This document shows positions 16,958 to 26,516 of a stretch of DNA of 64,000 bases, one piece after another (position 1 is the stretch's first letter; each line of letters starts with the position of its first letter). Where the stretch lies: assembly GCA_029262775.1 (NCBI GenBank), contig JAJCYR010000043.1, forward strand, positions 1 through 64,000, in the 5' to 3' direction. The notes beneath the pieces were generated by a model, which worked only from the letters and a program-made list of their open reading frames with translations, had not been told where the DNA came from and did not search any database. The translations under genes and the position numbers were made by a program. This DNA is from Bacteroidota bacterium (GTDB taxonomy: Bacteria > Bacteroidota > Rhodothermia > Rhodothermales > UBA10348).

Positions 16958-19648
16958 TTACTGCCCCACCAGAAACAGTGCGTTGGCCACGAGCCGGCGG
17001 CCGCTGTACCAGAATGCCCGGTATAGCGGATCATCGAGCAGGTAGACGACGCTTCCCCGGCCCATGGACTCGGCGCCAAATGACAGCGTCCCGTCAACCC
17101 GCTCCTCGGCCCGATACCCGATGTGGCCCGATACCCGGCGGCCGAGAATGCCGACATTCCAGGCCGAGCCGTCCAGCATGACCTCGTGCCCGGAGCCTTG
17201 GCGCGAGAGCATCCAGGAGGTCTCGCCGAAGCCGTATCCCAGCGGATGCGTTCCGTCGACGGCGACCTCAAAAATGGCTCCGGGGTTGTCCGTCGTCAGC
17301 CCGTCGCGCTCACGATCGGCGTAGCGTTTGGCTGCGGCCCGCTCGGCGCGCACGCTGTCTTCGGGAGTCTCGACCTTTTTCACTTCCTTGAGCGCAAATC
17401 CCTCCTTGCCCGCCAGCCATGACGCCGCGCCGCCAAAGGCCACGAGGCGTCCACCCGCGCGCACCCAGTCACGCAGCGCGCCGAGTCCCTCCTCGTTCCA
17501 GACAGTTGACCAACTTCCGGAAGGCAGCACGATCACATCCCACGTACTGAGATCGGCGCCTTTGAAATCATTCGGCTCCATCCGCGTCACCGGATAGCCG
17601 ATCACCTCGTCAAAATAATGCCAGAGCTGCCCGGCCGATGCGCTCGATGCCGGGCTGCCGAACGGCATGGCAATGCGCGGCGCCTCAATGTAGCGCACGT
17701 CGCCCGATCCCAGATCCGGGCCCTTGTCGACCATGCCTGTCGCCGAAAAAGTCGCCGCTTCTTCGTGCGCCGCAGCGATTTCAGCCAGCATGCCATGCAG
17801 CTTCCCGCCGAAAGCCTCATTTCCGCGCCGGGTCACAATCAGCGTACCGCGCGGAAACACGTCGCCGCCAAGCGTAATGGGCTCCGTATTGTAGCGCACC
17901 CGGATACCCCGCCGCAGCAGTTCAGCCAGAAATGCTGGATCGTCCCCCTCGAAATACCACGCATACGTGCCGGGCGGCGCCACGTCCGCGCGGGTCGCTG
18001 TTTTTCGCGCAGTTCCGGTAGATACGCTGCTTGGCGCCAGGTCCACCGCCGCGCCCCTCGCGAGCGAGAACGCGTCCAGGTCGTAGACATAGGGCAGCGC
18101 CCAGGCCGTGATATCGTACGTCAGGGAGTCGGGAAGGGCGGAGGTCCGCTCGAAAAGAACCCGCGCGAGCACCCGACGCGGCTGGTCGGCGGGTACAATG
18201 ATGTCGCGCTCGTGGAGTTCGACACGGGCATTTTCGCCCGAGCGCCACGCCGTGGCGTCTACACGCTCGCCGGCGCGCGATGGGTGCCCGTAGAGAATGC
18301 CCAGTCCGTCCAGATGGCGCGTGAGCGCGTCGAGCGCCTCGCCGCTCCCGGCGCTTCGCACGAGCCAGGCGGCAGCGCCATCGCTCTGGCTTTTATGCGC
18401 CGTGGCCGGCGACGTGCCCGCGAAAAACGCGGAGAACTGCGCAAGGAGCTCGTCGGCATACCGAGACGCGACCTCGACCGTTGACATGCCGGTCGTGTAA
18501 TGACCCGCAATACGATCCGAGAGGCGCAGCGTGTCGCCCTCGGCGGTTTCAACGGCGAGCCCGGCGCGGCCCGATCCGCCCTGCTCGTAGGTCATGCCAA
18601 TGGCGCCGTTGTAGATCGGGAAGGTATCGCCGTAGCCCGGATAATAGAGGTCGAACACCTGGCGCGTGAAGTAGAGCCACCCGTTGGCGTCGAAATAGGA
18701 CGCGTGGTTGCGTCCAATGACCTGCTGGAATTCCCGCTGCCAGTCGGTGATGACGGGATGGTAGGGCTCGGCCGCCGGCGCAAAGTAATACGGGCTGTCC
18801 ACGCCCTGCTCGTGAAAGTCCACGTGGACCTGCGGCAACCATTCGCGGTAGCGCGCCATGCGTTGCCGCGTTTCGGTCTGCGTCAGCCACGACCAGTCCC
18901 GGTTAAGGTCGAAAAAGTAGTGGTTCGTGCGCCCGCCCGGCCAGGTCTCATTGTGCTCAATGGCCCCGGGCGTCGCATCTACATGCATGCCCACCATGCG
19001 GTTGTACCAGTTCACGTAGCGGTCGCGCCCGTCCGGATTGATCATCGGATCCATGATGACGAGCGTGTTCTCAAGCCACGTGCCGGAGGACGGGTGCGTC
19101 TCGCGCGCAAGGTCGTAGAGCGTCTGCATGGAGGCTTCGCTGCTGACCGACTCGTTGCCGTGCACGTTGTAGCTGAGCCAGACAATGGCCACATCACTGT
19201 CCATCGCGGCGGCGCGCGGCGTCACGCCGTCAGCCGAGAGCCCGGCCCGCCGGAGATTGGACGTGCGTATGTCTGCGCGACGCACCAGATTCCCGGGCGT
19301 TGAAACGTAGAGAAGGATGAGCGCGCGGCCCTCATAGCTCTTTCCATAGGGCTCGATTTCAACGCGTTCGCTGTGCTCGGCCACGTGGCGCGCGTAGGCC
19401 AGGACGCGCTCGTGCCGCGTGAACCGCTCGCCGAGTTCGTAGCCCAGGAAATCGGCCGGCGAGAGGAGAGCCTCGGCCGGCGCAACCTGCGCCTGGGAAG
19501 ATTGCGCCTGGGAAGATTGTACTTCGGCAGTTTGCGCCTGCGCGGAGTGGACAAGGCCTGCCGCGATGAAAACCAGCGCAGCCAGGAAGAGAAGTGAAGC
19601 CGGAGACAGGAACTGGAGCCGTCGGTATATCATAAATCGGTATATCAT
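16958..19648 (-). CDS. secreted M14-family zinc carboxypeptidase
   Basis: This 896-residue exported metallopeptidase has an N-terminal signal peptide (hydrophobic LLFLAALVFIAAGLV, then AQA). The mature start carries a Gln/Ser-rich repeat. The M14 domain (about 65-400) shows HGNESVSSE (zinc His and Glu), NPDGRDRY, the third-ligand region VHVDFHEQG, and the catalytic Glu region near EQGGSGRAG/VETAEGDTL. The C-terminal half resembles the glutamine-amidotransferase-like fold often attached to these bacterial M14 proteins. Two in-frame ATGs (19648 and 19633) result from a 15-bp duplication, giving MIYRFMIYRR. Either could be used. The gene is divergent from the next one across 64 bp. Confidence 0.85.
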   Translation of the reverse strand: MIYRFMIYRRLQFLSPASLLFLAALVFIAAGLVHSAQAQTAEVQSSQAQSSQAQVAPAEALLSPADFLGYELGERFTRHERVLAYARHVAEHSERVEIEPYGKSYEGRALILLYVSTPGNLVRRADIRTSNLRRAGLSADGVTPRAAAMDSDVAIVWLSYNVHGNESVSSEASMQTLYDLARETHPSSGTWLENTLVIMDPMINPDGRDRYVNWYNRMVGMHVDATPGAIEHNETWPGGRTNHYFFDLNRDWSWLTQTETRQRMARYREWLPQVHVDFHEQGVDSPYYFAPAAEPYHPVITDWQREFQQVIGRNHASYFDANGWLYFTRQVFDLYYPGYGDTFPIYNGAIGMTYEQGGSGRAGLAVETAEGDTLRLSDRIAGHYTTGMSTVEVASRYADELLAQFSAFFAGTSPATAHKSQSDGAAAWLVRSAGSGEALDALTRHLDGLGILYGHPSRAGERVDATAWRSGENARVELHERDIIVPADQPRRVLARVLFERTSALPDSLTYDITAWALPYVYDLDAFSLARGAAVDLAPSSVSTGTARKTATRADVAPPGTYAWYFEGDDPAFLAELLRRGIRVRYNTEPITLGGDVFPRGTLIVTRRGNEAFGGKLHGMLAEIAAAHEEAATFSATGMVDKGPDLGSGDVRYIEAPRIAMPFGSPASSASAGQLWHYFDEVIGYPVTRMEPNDFKGADLSTWDVIVLPSGSWSTVWNEEGLGALRDWVRAGGRLVAFGGAASWLAGKEGFALKEVKKVETPEDSVRAERAAAKRYADRERDGLTTDNPGAIFEVAVDGTHPLGYGFGETSWMLSRQGSGHEVMLDGSAWNVGILGRRVSGHIGYRAEERVDGTLSFGAESMGRGSVVYLLDDPLYRAFWYSGRRLVANALFLVGQ
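19488..19517. repeat. 15-bp exact tandem duplication in the M14 peptidase gene
   Basis: TGCGCCTGGGAAGAT at 19488-19502 is repeated at 19503-19517. It adds five residues in frame (the QSSQA repeat) just after the signal peptide. Confidence 0.92.
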
Positions 19649-19652
19649 AAAT
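19623..19652. repeat. 15-bp exact tandem duplication covering the M14 peptidase start codon
   Basis: CGGTATATCATAAAT at 19623-19637 is repeated at 19638-19652. Each copy contains an in-frame ATG on the minus strand, so the start codon and its immediate upstream context are duplicated. Confidence 0.93.
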
Positions 19653-19712
19653 GGGCCTTTTGCCGTTTATTTCTACTCGTTGGAATTGTTTACCAGAACA
19701 TAGGACGCTACC

Positions 19713-22700
19713 GTGAGCCCTGCCATCAAAAAACCTGTCCGCCTGCGCGTCGCGCTGCTCGTTGTTTCCACAGTTCTTGTGACAGGACTCTTCTTCTGGG
19801 GCGTGCCCATGCGGCTTTCGCAGCCGGACGGCGGCGCGATGGGCCACCCTGGCCGCACCGCCGAGCCCAAATCGTCGAAAGCGGAAAAAGGACATCCGGA
19901 CCGCTTCCAGCAGATGCAGGCGCACATCCGGACGGCCGAAGGGGACGCGCAGCAGGGCTACGCGCCGTCCTACCGCATCGAGGCGCTTCGCGCGGCGCGG
20001 GCGGCGCGCAAAGGCGCCGCCGCGGCGCTACCATGGGAGGAGAGGGGCCCCTCGAACGTGGGCGGTCGAACGCGGGCCATCGTGGTGGACGCGCGCGATG
20101 CATCGGGCGACACGTGGCTGGCAGGCAGCGTGGGGGGTGGCATCTGGCGAACGACAACGGCGGGACAAAACTGGGAGCCGCTCACAGACGACTGGCCGAC
20201 GCTCTCCATTTCATCGCTCGTGCAGGCGCCGTCCAATCCCGATGTGATCTATGCTGGCACAGGAGAAGGCTTTTTCAATGTTGACGCCATCATTGGGACG
20301 GGGATCTTCAAGTCGGTAGATGGCGGCCTCACGTGGTCGCAGCTTACGGCGACCTTTGGCCTTGCTGATTTCAATTTCGTGAACCGGCTTATTGTCGATC
20401 CGGCCAACGAGAACGTCGTCGTGGCGGCGACCAATACCGGGCTCTTCCGCACGACCGATGGTGGCGTCTCGTTTGCGTTCGTTGCAGATGCCGGGGGGCG
20501 GGTCTCGCAGGTCGTGCACGAGCCCGGCAACTTCAGCATCCAGTATGCAGCGGTGACGGGCGTAGGCGTCTGGAAATCCGAAGACGGCGGGCAATCCTGG
20601 AGCGCCTCGAGCGACGGACTGTCGCTCGAGGCGGGGGCGCGTGTCGAGCTCGGCGTTTCGCCCGTCATGCCGTCCCGCGTCATTGCCTTGGCCGAAGTTA
20701 CCGAGGGCCCGGAAACCATTCACGTGTCGGACAACCGGGGAGCGCTCTGGGGAACACTCTCGCAGTCTTCCACGACGGATATTGCGCGCGATCAGGGCTG
20801 GTACGACATGGCCGTCACGCCGCACCCGTTCGACGAGAACATCGCGTTTGTGGGGGGCGTGAACATGCACCGCGTCACGCTCAGCGGGGAGGGCACGTTT
20901 TTCAGCGCGGACGTGGAGGAGGACGGCACAGGCGCCTTTTTGACCAAGGTCAACTTCGGCGGCGAGTTCTGGCAGGGGGGAATGCGGCTCGGGACGGCCG
21001 ACGATGAGGCCGTGATTGCCGCTGAAGACCTGGTGTCGGCCGAAATCCGTTTCGGTCCGGGTCGGTCGCAGAAGGCGCACCGCTTCACGCCGCCCGACGG
21101 GCCGGGCATACCGTTTTCAACGTATCCGTTCGCTGACTACGTGGACGTGCCCTTCGAGGTCTGGGACACGCAAAACAATCGACAGCTGCACGTGTCCTTC
21201 CGCGACCGCCTGGACGACGGGGCCTTCAACCTCATACCACGGGACGACAGCAATCTGGGTCGTGAATACATCCTGATTCACGCCAAAACATATACCCCAT
21301 CCGCGCCCGACCCGCAGATTTCGGCCAGCGGCGGTCTGGTAAACGGCCTCATGTATTTCATCTGGCCCATGCTCGAGGACGAGGTGGAGTGGACGCCCGA
21401 GAGCCTGCCCGTCTCCACACTGCGCTTTACGCTTACCTCCGGCACGGCGCCCGCTGCGTTCAGCGAAACACAGATCGGCGCGGCCGTACACGTCGACCAT
21501 CACATCCTCCTGCCACACATCACGGATGCGGACGCAGGACAGTTCGAGCTCATTTCAGGCAACGACGGCGGCGTCTGGCACTCGCCCGATGGCGGTATTT
21601 CCTGGAACGAACGCAGCCGCTTCTACAATACAAGCCAGTTCTACGGCGTGGACAAGAAGCCGGGTGCCCCGATCTATATAGGTGGCTTGCAGGACAATGG
21701 GACGTTCCGATCGTTTGCGCCGTTTATGGGCAATGTGCCGGGATGGACGCCTGCCATCGGGGGCGATGGGTTTGACGCCCTTTGGCACCAGGAGAATAAC
21801 ACCTGGCTGATGGGCGGCTTCCAGTTCAACGGCTTCCAGCGCTCGCTCGACGGCGGCGTCAACTGGTCGTCGGCCACGAACGGGCTTGCGGACACGGGCG
21901 AGAGCCCGAATGCGCCGTTCATCAATTCGCTCGAGCGGAATGCCTTCAATTCGGATATCATTTTTACGCTCGGCGGATCGGGCGTCTGGAAAAGCACGAA
22001 TTTCGGGGCAAACTGGCAACTGAAACCCATTCCGACATCCGCGTGGGGCTTCGGGGCGTCATCGCGCGGCGTCGTCAGGCCGTCGCTCGCCGCCACAGAT
22101 GTGGTCTGGGCCGGCTACGAGATGGATCCGTTCGACAACGACAACGGAGACGTTCTCGGTCAAATTCATGTCTCAATCGATGGCGGCGAAACGTTCTCGG
22201 CTACGACCCCTTCGCCGCTTTCGCCATCGCCCATATCGGGGCTGGCCACACACCCTGCGGACGCGGCCACAGCGTATGTCCTGTTTTCCGCAGCGGGACG
22301 GGCCAAAATATTGCGCACCAGGGATTTGGGGCAGACGTGGGAGGATATTTCGGGTTTTGAAGAGGGTTCCTCCGGCGTTCTCAGCGCACGCGGCTTTCCT
22401 GACGTTGCGGTGTACGACCTGCTCGTCATCCCGGATTTCCCCCATATCCTGTGGGCCGGAACTGAAGTCGGACTCTTCGTCAGCGAAGACGACGGTGCGT
22501 CGTGGCAGCTCTCCGACAGCGGGCTGCCTTCTGTCTCCATTTGGCGCATGAAGGTGCTCGATAACGAAATCGTGATGGCCACCCACGGCCGCGGCGTGTG
22601 GGTTGTGCCCGTGGGCGCGGTGACGCCGCTCACAACCGACGTGGCCACGGGCGACGACGTGCTACCGCACCGGCTGGCCCTGACCGGCGTCTACCCCAAT

Positions 22701-22937
22701 CCGCTGGGTGCCGAGGCCACGATCACATTCGAACTACCGGCTGCCGCACACGTGCGCCTGGAGGCACTCGATCTCGTGGGCCGCCGCGTGGCACTCGTTG
22801 AGGACGCGGTTCGGAGTGCCGGCCGCCACGACGTGCGCTGGCAGGCCGGGCCACTCGCGGCAGGAACGTACTTCATCCGCCTCACAACACCCACGGGCAG
22901 CGACACGCGCACGGTGGTAAAGGCAGGTCAGCAGTAA
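19713..22937 (+). CDS. secreted Asp-box (BNR/VPS10-like) propeller protein with T9SS sorting domain
   Basis: This 1074-residue protein is probably exported through the type IX system. It begins with a membrane-spanning or signal segment (about 13-32). A beta-propeller follows, with at least six Asp-box units such as SVDGGLTW, SEDGGQSW, SPDGGISW and SLDGGVNW. This is the sialidase/VPS10-like fold used for carbohydrate or surface interactions. The last ~85 residues form a type A sorting domain (GVYPNPLGAEATI to AGTYFIRLTT). The start is a GTG with AGGA eight bases upstream. No catalytic residues could be assigned, so it may be a binding protein or a glycosidase-like enzyme. Confidence 0.82.
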   Translation: MSPAIKKPVRLRVALLVVSTVLVTGLFFWGVPMRLSQPDGGAMGHPGRTAEPKSSKAEKGHPDRFQQMQAHIRTAEGDAQQGYAPSYRIEALRAARAARKGAAAALPWEERGPSNVGGRTRAIVVDARDASGDTWLAGSVGGGIWRTTTAGQNWEPLTDDWPTLSISSLVQAPSNPDVIYAGTGEGFFNVDAIIGTGIFKSVDGGLTWSQLTATFGLADFNFVNRLIVDPANENVVVAATNTGLFRTTDGGVSFAFVADAGGRVSQVVHEPGNFSIQYAAVTGVGVWKSEDGGQSWSASSDGLSLEAGARVELGVSPVMPSRVIALAEVTEGPETIHVSDNRGALWGTLSQSSTTDIARDQGWYDMAVTPHPFDENIAFVGGVNMHRVTLSGEGTFFSADVEEDGTGAFLTKVNFGGEFWQGGMRLGTADDEAVIAAEDLVSAEIRFGPGRSQKAHRFTPPDGPGIPFSTYPFADYVDVPFEVWDTQNNRQLHVSFRDRLDDGAFNLIPRDDSNLGREYILIHAKTYTPSAPDPQISASGGLVNGLMYFIWPMLEDEVEWTPESLPVSTLRFTLTSGTAPAAFSETQIGAAVHVDHHILLPHITDADAGQFELISGNDGGVWHSPDGGISWNERSRFYNTSQFYGVDKKPGAPIYIGGLQDNGTFRSFAPFMGNVPGWTPAIGGDGFDALWHQENNTWLMGGFQFNGFQRSLDGGVNWSSATNGLADTGESPNAPFINSLERNAFNSDIIFTLGGSGVWKSTNFGANWQLKPIPTSAWGFGASSRGVVRPSLAATDVVWAGYEMDPFDNDNGDVLGQIHVSIDGGETFSATTPSPLSPSPISGLATHPADAATAYVLFSAAGRAKILRTRDLGQTWEDISGFEEGSSGVLSARGFPDVAVYDLLVIPDFPHILWAGTEVGLFVSEDDGASWQLSDSGLPSVSIWRMKVLDNEIVMATHGRGVWVVPVGAVTPLTTDVATGDDVLPHRLALTGVYPNPLGAEATITFELPAAAHVRLEALDLVGRRVALVEDAVRSAGRHDVRWQAGPLAAGTYFIRLTTPTGSDTRTVVKAGQQ

Positions 22938-22940
22938 CAC

Positions 22941-22959
22941 GGCGCCCGCGACGGGCGCC
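22941..22959 (+). terminator. GC-rich hairpin just after the Asp-box protein gene
   Basis: GGCGCCCG (22941-22948) pairs perfectly with CGGGCGCC (22952-22959) across a 3-nt loop, four bases after the stop codon. There is no T-tract, so it may slow polymerase or protect the 3' end and not act as a complete intrinsic terminator. Confidence 0.45.
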
Positions 22960-23067
22960 CGCGGGCTGTAGGAACGCGCGCCGGCGCATCGCAAAAAATG
23001 GATTTCCGGACGTACTCTCCATGCGGACGAACCGCCGCTTATTCCTCGTCCACGATTTTCTGTGATC

Positions 23068-25023
23068 ATGTCCTTTTCCCGAGTCGACGCCAGCGCTGCC
23101 CGCCACGGGCGCGTACGCTGGACGCTCTTTTTTGCAGGTGTGCTCGCCATACATGCACTCCTGCCGCGCACGGTAGACGCGCGGCAGGCGAACGTGCGCG
23201 TCGTATACCAGGTGGAGGAGGTCCGAAGTGGCCGGTTCACGGCCAACGTATTCATGACCAACGTGACGCCCGCTCCCATTGCGTCGTGGTCGCTGGCATT
23301 CGAGTTTCCATCGCCCATTGACCAGATGGACAACGTTACATGGACACAGACCGGCGGACTCTTCCGCGTTGAGGGCGCCGGATGGACGCACCGGATAGAG
23401 CCCGGTGAGGTCGCGTGGTTCACCATTCATGGCGTTGCAAGCGGGCCGCTGGCGCCACGACCAGCATCGTGCGCGTTCAACGGCGCCGCCTGTACGATCG
23501 AGAACGCAGATGAGCCCGATGTGGCCGAAACCGACCTCTCGCAGCTGCGCATTGCGGCCTGGATTGCCGAGGAGGATCAGACGACGTACACAGGGCATGT
23601 TTTCATCCGCAATCCGACGGAAGTGGATCTGGAGCCCTGGCGCATGACGTTCTCCACGTCGTCGCTCATTACGGGTATGGACGGGGTGAACTGGACGCGG
23701 AGCGGATCGTCCTACGAGGTCAGGGGTACGGGCGCTACGAACGCCATTCGCGGCCAGGATTTCGTGTTTTTCACGTTCTCGGGCGTGCATTCGGGCACGG
23801 CGCAGCTTCCCACATCGTGCCAGATCAACGGCGTGGCATGCACGTTTGTCGAGCCCGACGAGCTCATTGAAACGCCGCGCATGAACCTCTTTTTCAAGGT
23901 AGAAAAAATCACAGGGTCTATTTTCGAGGGGTTCATTGAGCTCATAAACCCGTCGGCGCAGGATCTTTCGTCCTGGACGCTGCGCTTCAACCTGGAGGAT
24001 CGGATCACGTTCGTCGGCGGCGATGTGTCATGGTCGCGTGCGGGCGATCTGTATACGCTGCACGGCATCAACGGCAAACGACGTGTACGCGGTGAGGGGT
24101 CGGTGTTTTTTCCCATTGCCGGCACCTTCGAGGACGACATTGAGCCGCCGAGCGACTGCACGGTCAACGGGGTCGTCTGTCTGATCGAGGCTGAGGGCAC
24201 GACCGTGCAGCCCGATGAGACGGACCCGGGGACGGGCGGTGGTGATACTGGAGGAGGCGATACCGGGGGTGGCGGTGGCGGCGATACGGGGGGCGGCGAT
24301 ACCGGCGGAGGTGACACGGGCGGAGGCGATACAGGGGGCGGTGATACCGGAGGTGCATGCACCGATGGCGTCGAGCCGACGAATCAACTCCCGGATATCG
24401 ATTTCCGTTTTCTCAGCGTTACTTCGTCCCAATACGTTGCGCTCGTTCGTATTACGAACAATACGAGCGGGTTTATCCGAGGCTGGAGCCTGCAGTTTTC
24501 GCTCATTGAAAACATGACCGTAGGGCGGCATTGGGAGAGCGTCTTTACGCAAAACCCCGACGGCTCCTACCTGGTCACGAACATCGAGAGCAACGCCTGC
24601 ATCCCGGCGGGCGAGAACATTACGTTCGGGTTCGACGGGAGCCACGACGGCACGTTTGCCGAACCTCTCGGATGCGCCTTTGACAGCCGGTCGTGCACAT
24701 TCCTGCGGATGGTGCAGGTTTCCAACGAGTCTGACAGGACGAATGAGCTCCCGAGTGGCCTGGAATTGGGATCACCCTATCCGAATCCGTTTCACAGCGA
24801 AACGCGACTCGACCTTGCGCTCGGTGCCACAAGCCACGTGCGCGCTACCCTCTGGGACGTCTCCGGACGCCTCGTGCGCGTTCTGCACGACGGCATACTG
24901 GCGGCCGGAAATGGTCACGCACTGCGCGTCGACGCCGGATCGCTCAGCCCCGGACTCTACCTCGTGCGTATTGAGGACGGACGAGGGCACGCTGAAACCC
25001 GAAAAATTCTGCTTGGGCGCTGA
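23068..25023 (+). CDS. secreted protein with four CBM2-like modules and T9SS sorting domain
   Basis: This 651-residue exported protein has a signal segment (about 18-39). It then has three similar modules at about 43-144, 160-260 and 271-373, a GGGDT-repeat linker (389-429), a fourth module at about 443-546, and a C-terminal type IX sorting domain. Each module ends with a C-x6-C pair around an NG-like turn (CAFNGAAC, CQINGVAC, CTVNGVVC, CAFDSRSC) and has the sxWsL/F and W-x-R patterns of family-2 carbohydrate-binding modules. No enzyme domain is present, so it looks like a polysaccharide adhesin or scaffold. ATG 23068 is preferred over the GTG at 23062. CBM2 assignment is by pattern and needs a profile search. 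Confidence 0.72.
   Translation: MSFSRVDASAARHGRVRWTLFFAGVLAIHALLPRTVDARQANVRVVYQVEEVRSGRFTANVFMTNVTPAPIASWSLAFEFPSPIDQMDNVTWTQTGGLFRVEGAGWTHRIEPGEVAWFTIHGVASGPLAPRPASCAFNGAACTIENADEPDVAETDLSQLRIAAWIAEEDQTTYTGHVFIRNPTEVDLEPWRMTFSTSSLITGMDGVNWTRSGSSYEVRGTGATNAIRGQDFVFFTFSGVHSGTAQLPTSCQINGVACTFVEPDELIETPRMNLFFKVEKITGSIFEGFIELINPSAQDLSSWTLRFNLEDRITFVGGDVSWSRAGDLYTLHGINGKRRVRGEGSVFFPIAGTFEDDIEPPSDCTVNGVVCLIEAEGTTVQPDETDPGTGGGDTGGGDTGGGGGGDTGGGDTGGGDTGGGDTGGGDTGGACTDGVEPTNQLPDIDFRFLSVTSSQYVALVRITNNTSGFIRGWSLQFSLIENMTVGRHWESVFTQNPDGSYLVTNIESNACIPAGENITFGFDGSHDGTFAEPLGCAFDSRSCTFLRMVQVSNESDRTNELPSGLELGSPYPNPFHSETRLDLALGATSHVRATLWDVSGRLVRVLHDGILAAGNGHALRVDAGSLSPGLYLVRIEDGRGHAETRKILLGR
24232..24354. repeat. 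degenerate 15-bp coding repeats (TGGGD linker)
   Basis: About eight 15-bp units encode TGGGD/GGGDT between the third and fourth CBM2-like modules. Third positions vary between units, which argues that the peptide, not the DNA, is under selection. It acts as a flexible spacer. Confidence 0.88.
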
Positions 25024-25080
25024 TTCCTCACATTTTTCATGACTGAATCGATTGAAATCGAGGGCTGATCAGCCGACTAC

Positions 25081-25701
25081 ATGAAAGAAGTTGTTTGCCA
25101 TTTATTGGTGTCCGTTGTGAACAGATCCCTGCGTATAGGCGTCCCTCTCGCCGCCGCAGCACTCCTCATGGTGCTCGTGGTAGGACCCGCTGCGTCCCAG
25201 TCGGCTCCGGGCAGCAGGGCCCTGGCCTCTGGATCACATACGGTTCGGATCGGCGTCGCACCCATCATGGTCATGGTGGTGAGTAGCCATCCCGTGCCCC
25301 TGATTCTTGACCGGAATATGATCGCAGGCCGCGCGGTGATAAGGGACGAGAGCACCTTCTATAACCTCACGTCCAACGTGGACAACGTCCTGATTGAGGT
25401 CAGCCTTGATCGCCCCATGCCGCCGGGCACGCGCCTGTCCGTCTCCGTTGCCAGTTCGCTCGGTCGAAGCAATGGGTGGGTCGATGTGACGCGCGGCGGA
25501 CGGGAGGTGGCCGCTGTCACAGGTATGTCGCGTGGGCTTGAAAATGGGCAAACGATTTCGTTTCAGCTCGAAGTGGCCAGCCACATTGGGGAGCTCGACC
25601 TCGAAGACCGCCTGCTGACGATTACGCTCACTGACCCCGTCTCGCGCCAGTCCCACACCGCGTACCAGAGCGTGCAGTTCGGCGTGCTGTCCCGGCTGTA
25701 A
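25081..25701 (+). CDS. secreted subunit-like protein of unknown function
   Basis: I do not recognise a named family. The 206-residue protein has an N-terminal hydrophobic segment (about 18-36) ending ASQS, so it is exported. The mature part is predicted beta-rich and ends with alternating strands (LLTITLTDPVSRQSH, then SVQFGVLSRL). This resembles the C-terminus of the subunit-like protein at 30605-31063 (HTVTFTLTEQ). That pattern is common in periplasmic-chaperone-dependent surface subunits. A 12-bp palindrome GGCTGATCAGCC lies at 25063-25074, six bases before the ATG. It converges on the sigma-factor gene next to the chaperone-usher-like operon, so a role in that system is plausible but inferred. 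Confidence 0.55.
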   Translation: MKEVVCHLLVSVVNRSLRIGVPLAAAALLMVLVVGPAASQSAPGSRALASGSHTVRIGVAPIMVMVVSSHPVPLILDRNMIAGRAVIRDESTFYNLTSNVDNVLIEVSLDRPMPPGTRLSVSVASSLGRSNGWVDVTRGGREVAAVTGMSRGLENGQTISFQLEVASHIGELDLEDRLLTITLTDPVSRQSHTAYQSVQFGVLSRL

Positions 25702-25748
25702 CACTGCTCGCGGCTGCGGGCGTGTGTCCGGCGGGAAGCACGCGCGGC

Positions 25749-26516
25749 TCAGGCCGCCTGGCGCAGCGACGACTCCACGGACGGCCGCATTTTTTCGAGG
25801 GCCCGGCGACGAACCTGTGACACCCGCGCCTCGGATATGCCATAGAAAGCCCCGATTTCGGCCTGCGTCAGCCCCTCGTTGAAGAACAGGTTCAGAATCT
25901 CCTGTTCACGCGCGCTCAGCCGGCTACCAATCTGGGCCAGGTGGCGCGCTACATCCGCCCACTCAGCATCATCGAACCGCTCCGTAGCCAACGGATTTTC
26001 CAGCAGGTCCAGAAATTCCGAATTTCCCGATTCCCCAACAGGAGCGTGCAGCGACAACCGCTCGCGCCAGCGCGCATCGAGCCGCGTTGTCTCAACGCGA
26101 GCCGGATCCACACACAGTGTCCGGGCCACATCCTGTACGGCCGGCCACTCACCATATTGCTGCGCCAGTTCATTTTCCACGCGGTACAGGGCGGCAACCG
26201 TGGCTCGGCGGCGACGGGGAAGGGGATCCATGCGCCGCAGGAGATCGATGATTTCTCCGCGGATACGCACCCACGAGAAGGTCACAAACCGGACCTCCAT
26301 GTCGGACCGATACTGATCAAGCGCCTGCAGCAGGCCCACAACGCCCGCCTGAAACAGGTCGTCGTGCGTCATGATATCGGCGCCGGGCGCCCTCAGTCCC
26401 GAGATGATATGCCTGATGACAGGCTCCATGGAGCTGACCACGCGATCGCGGCGTTTCTGTACAGGGTCCGCCAGCCAGGCACGGACGTACTCTTCGGTCT
26501 TGTAGGAAGTTGACAT
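25749..26516 (-). CDS. FliA/WhiG-family RNA polymerase sigma factor
   Basis: This 255-residue group-3 sigma factor has region 2 (DDLFQAGVVGLLQALDQYR to FVTFSWVRIRGEIIDLLRR), region 3 (ATVAALYRVENELAQQ) and region 4 (LSAREQEILNLFFNEGLTQAEIGAFYGISEARVSQVRRRALEKMR). This is the FliA/WhiG/SigB architecture. FliA controls flagellar late genes in many bacteria, yet no flagellar gene occurs in the window. It sits directly downstream of the usher-like operon on the same strand, with 192 bp between them containing a palindrome shared with the other end of the operon. It may direct transcription of that surface system. No anti-sigma gene is adjacent. Confidence 0.85.
   Translation of the reverse strand: MSTSYKTEEYVRAWLADPVQKRRDRVVSSMEPVIRHIISGLRAPGADIMTHDDLFQAGVVGLLQALDQYRSDMEVRFVTFSWVRIRGEIIDLLRRMDPLPRRRRATVAALYRVENELAQQYGEWPAVQDVARTLCVDPARVETTRLDARWRERLSLHAPVGESGNSEFLDLLENPLATERFDDAEWADVARHLAQIGSRLSAREQEILNLFFNEGLTQAEIGAFYGISEARVSQVRRRALEKMRPSVESSLRQAA

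Noticed and set aside
24232-24354. Repeat array suggestive of CRISPR
   Set aside because: The units are 15-bp coding repeats without spacers, giving a Gly/Asp linker within one gene.
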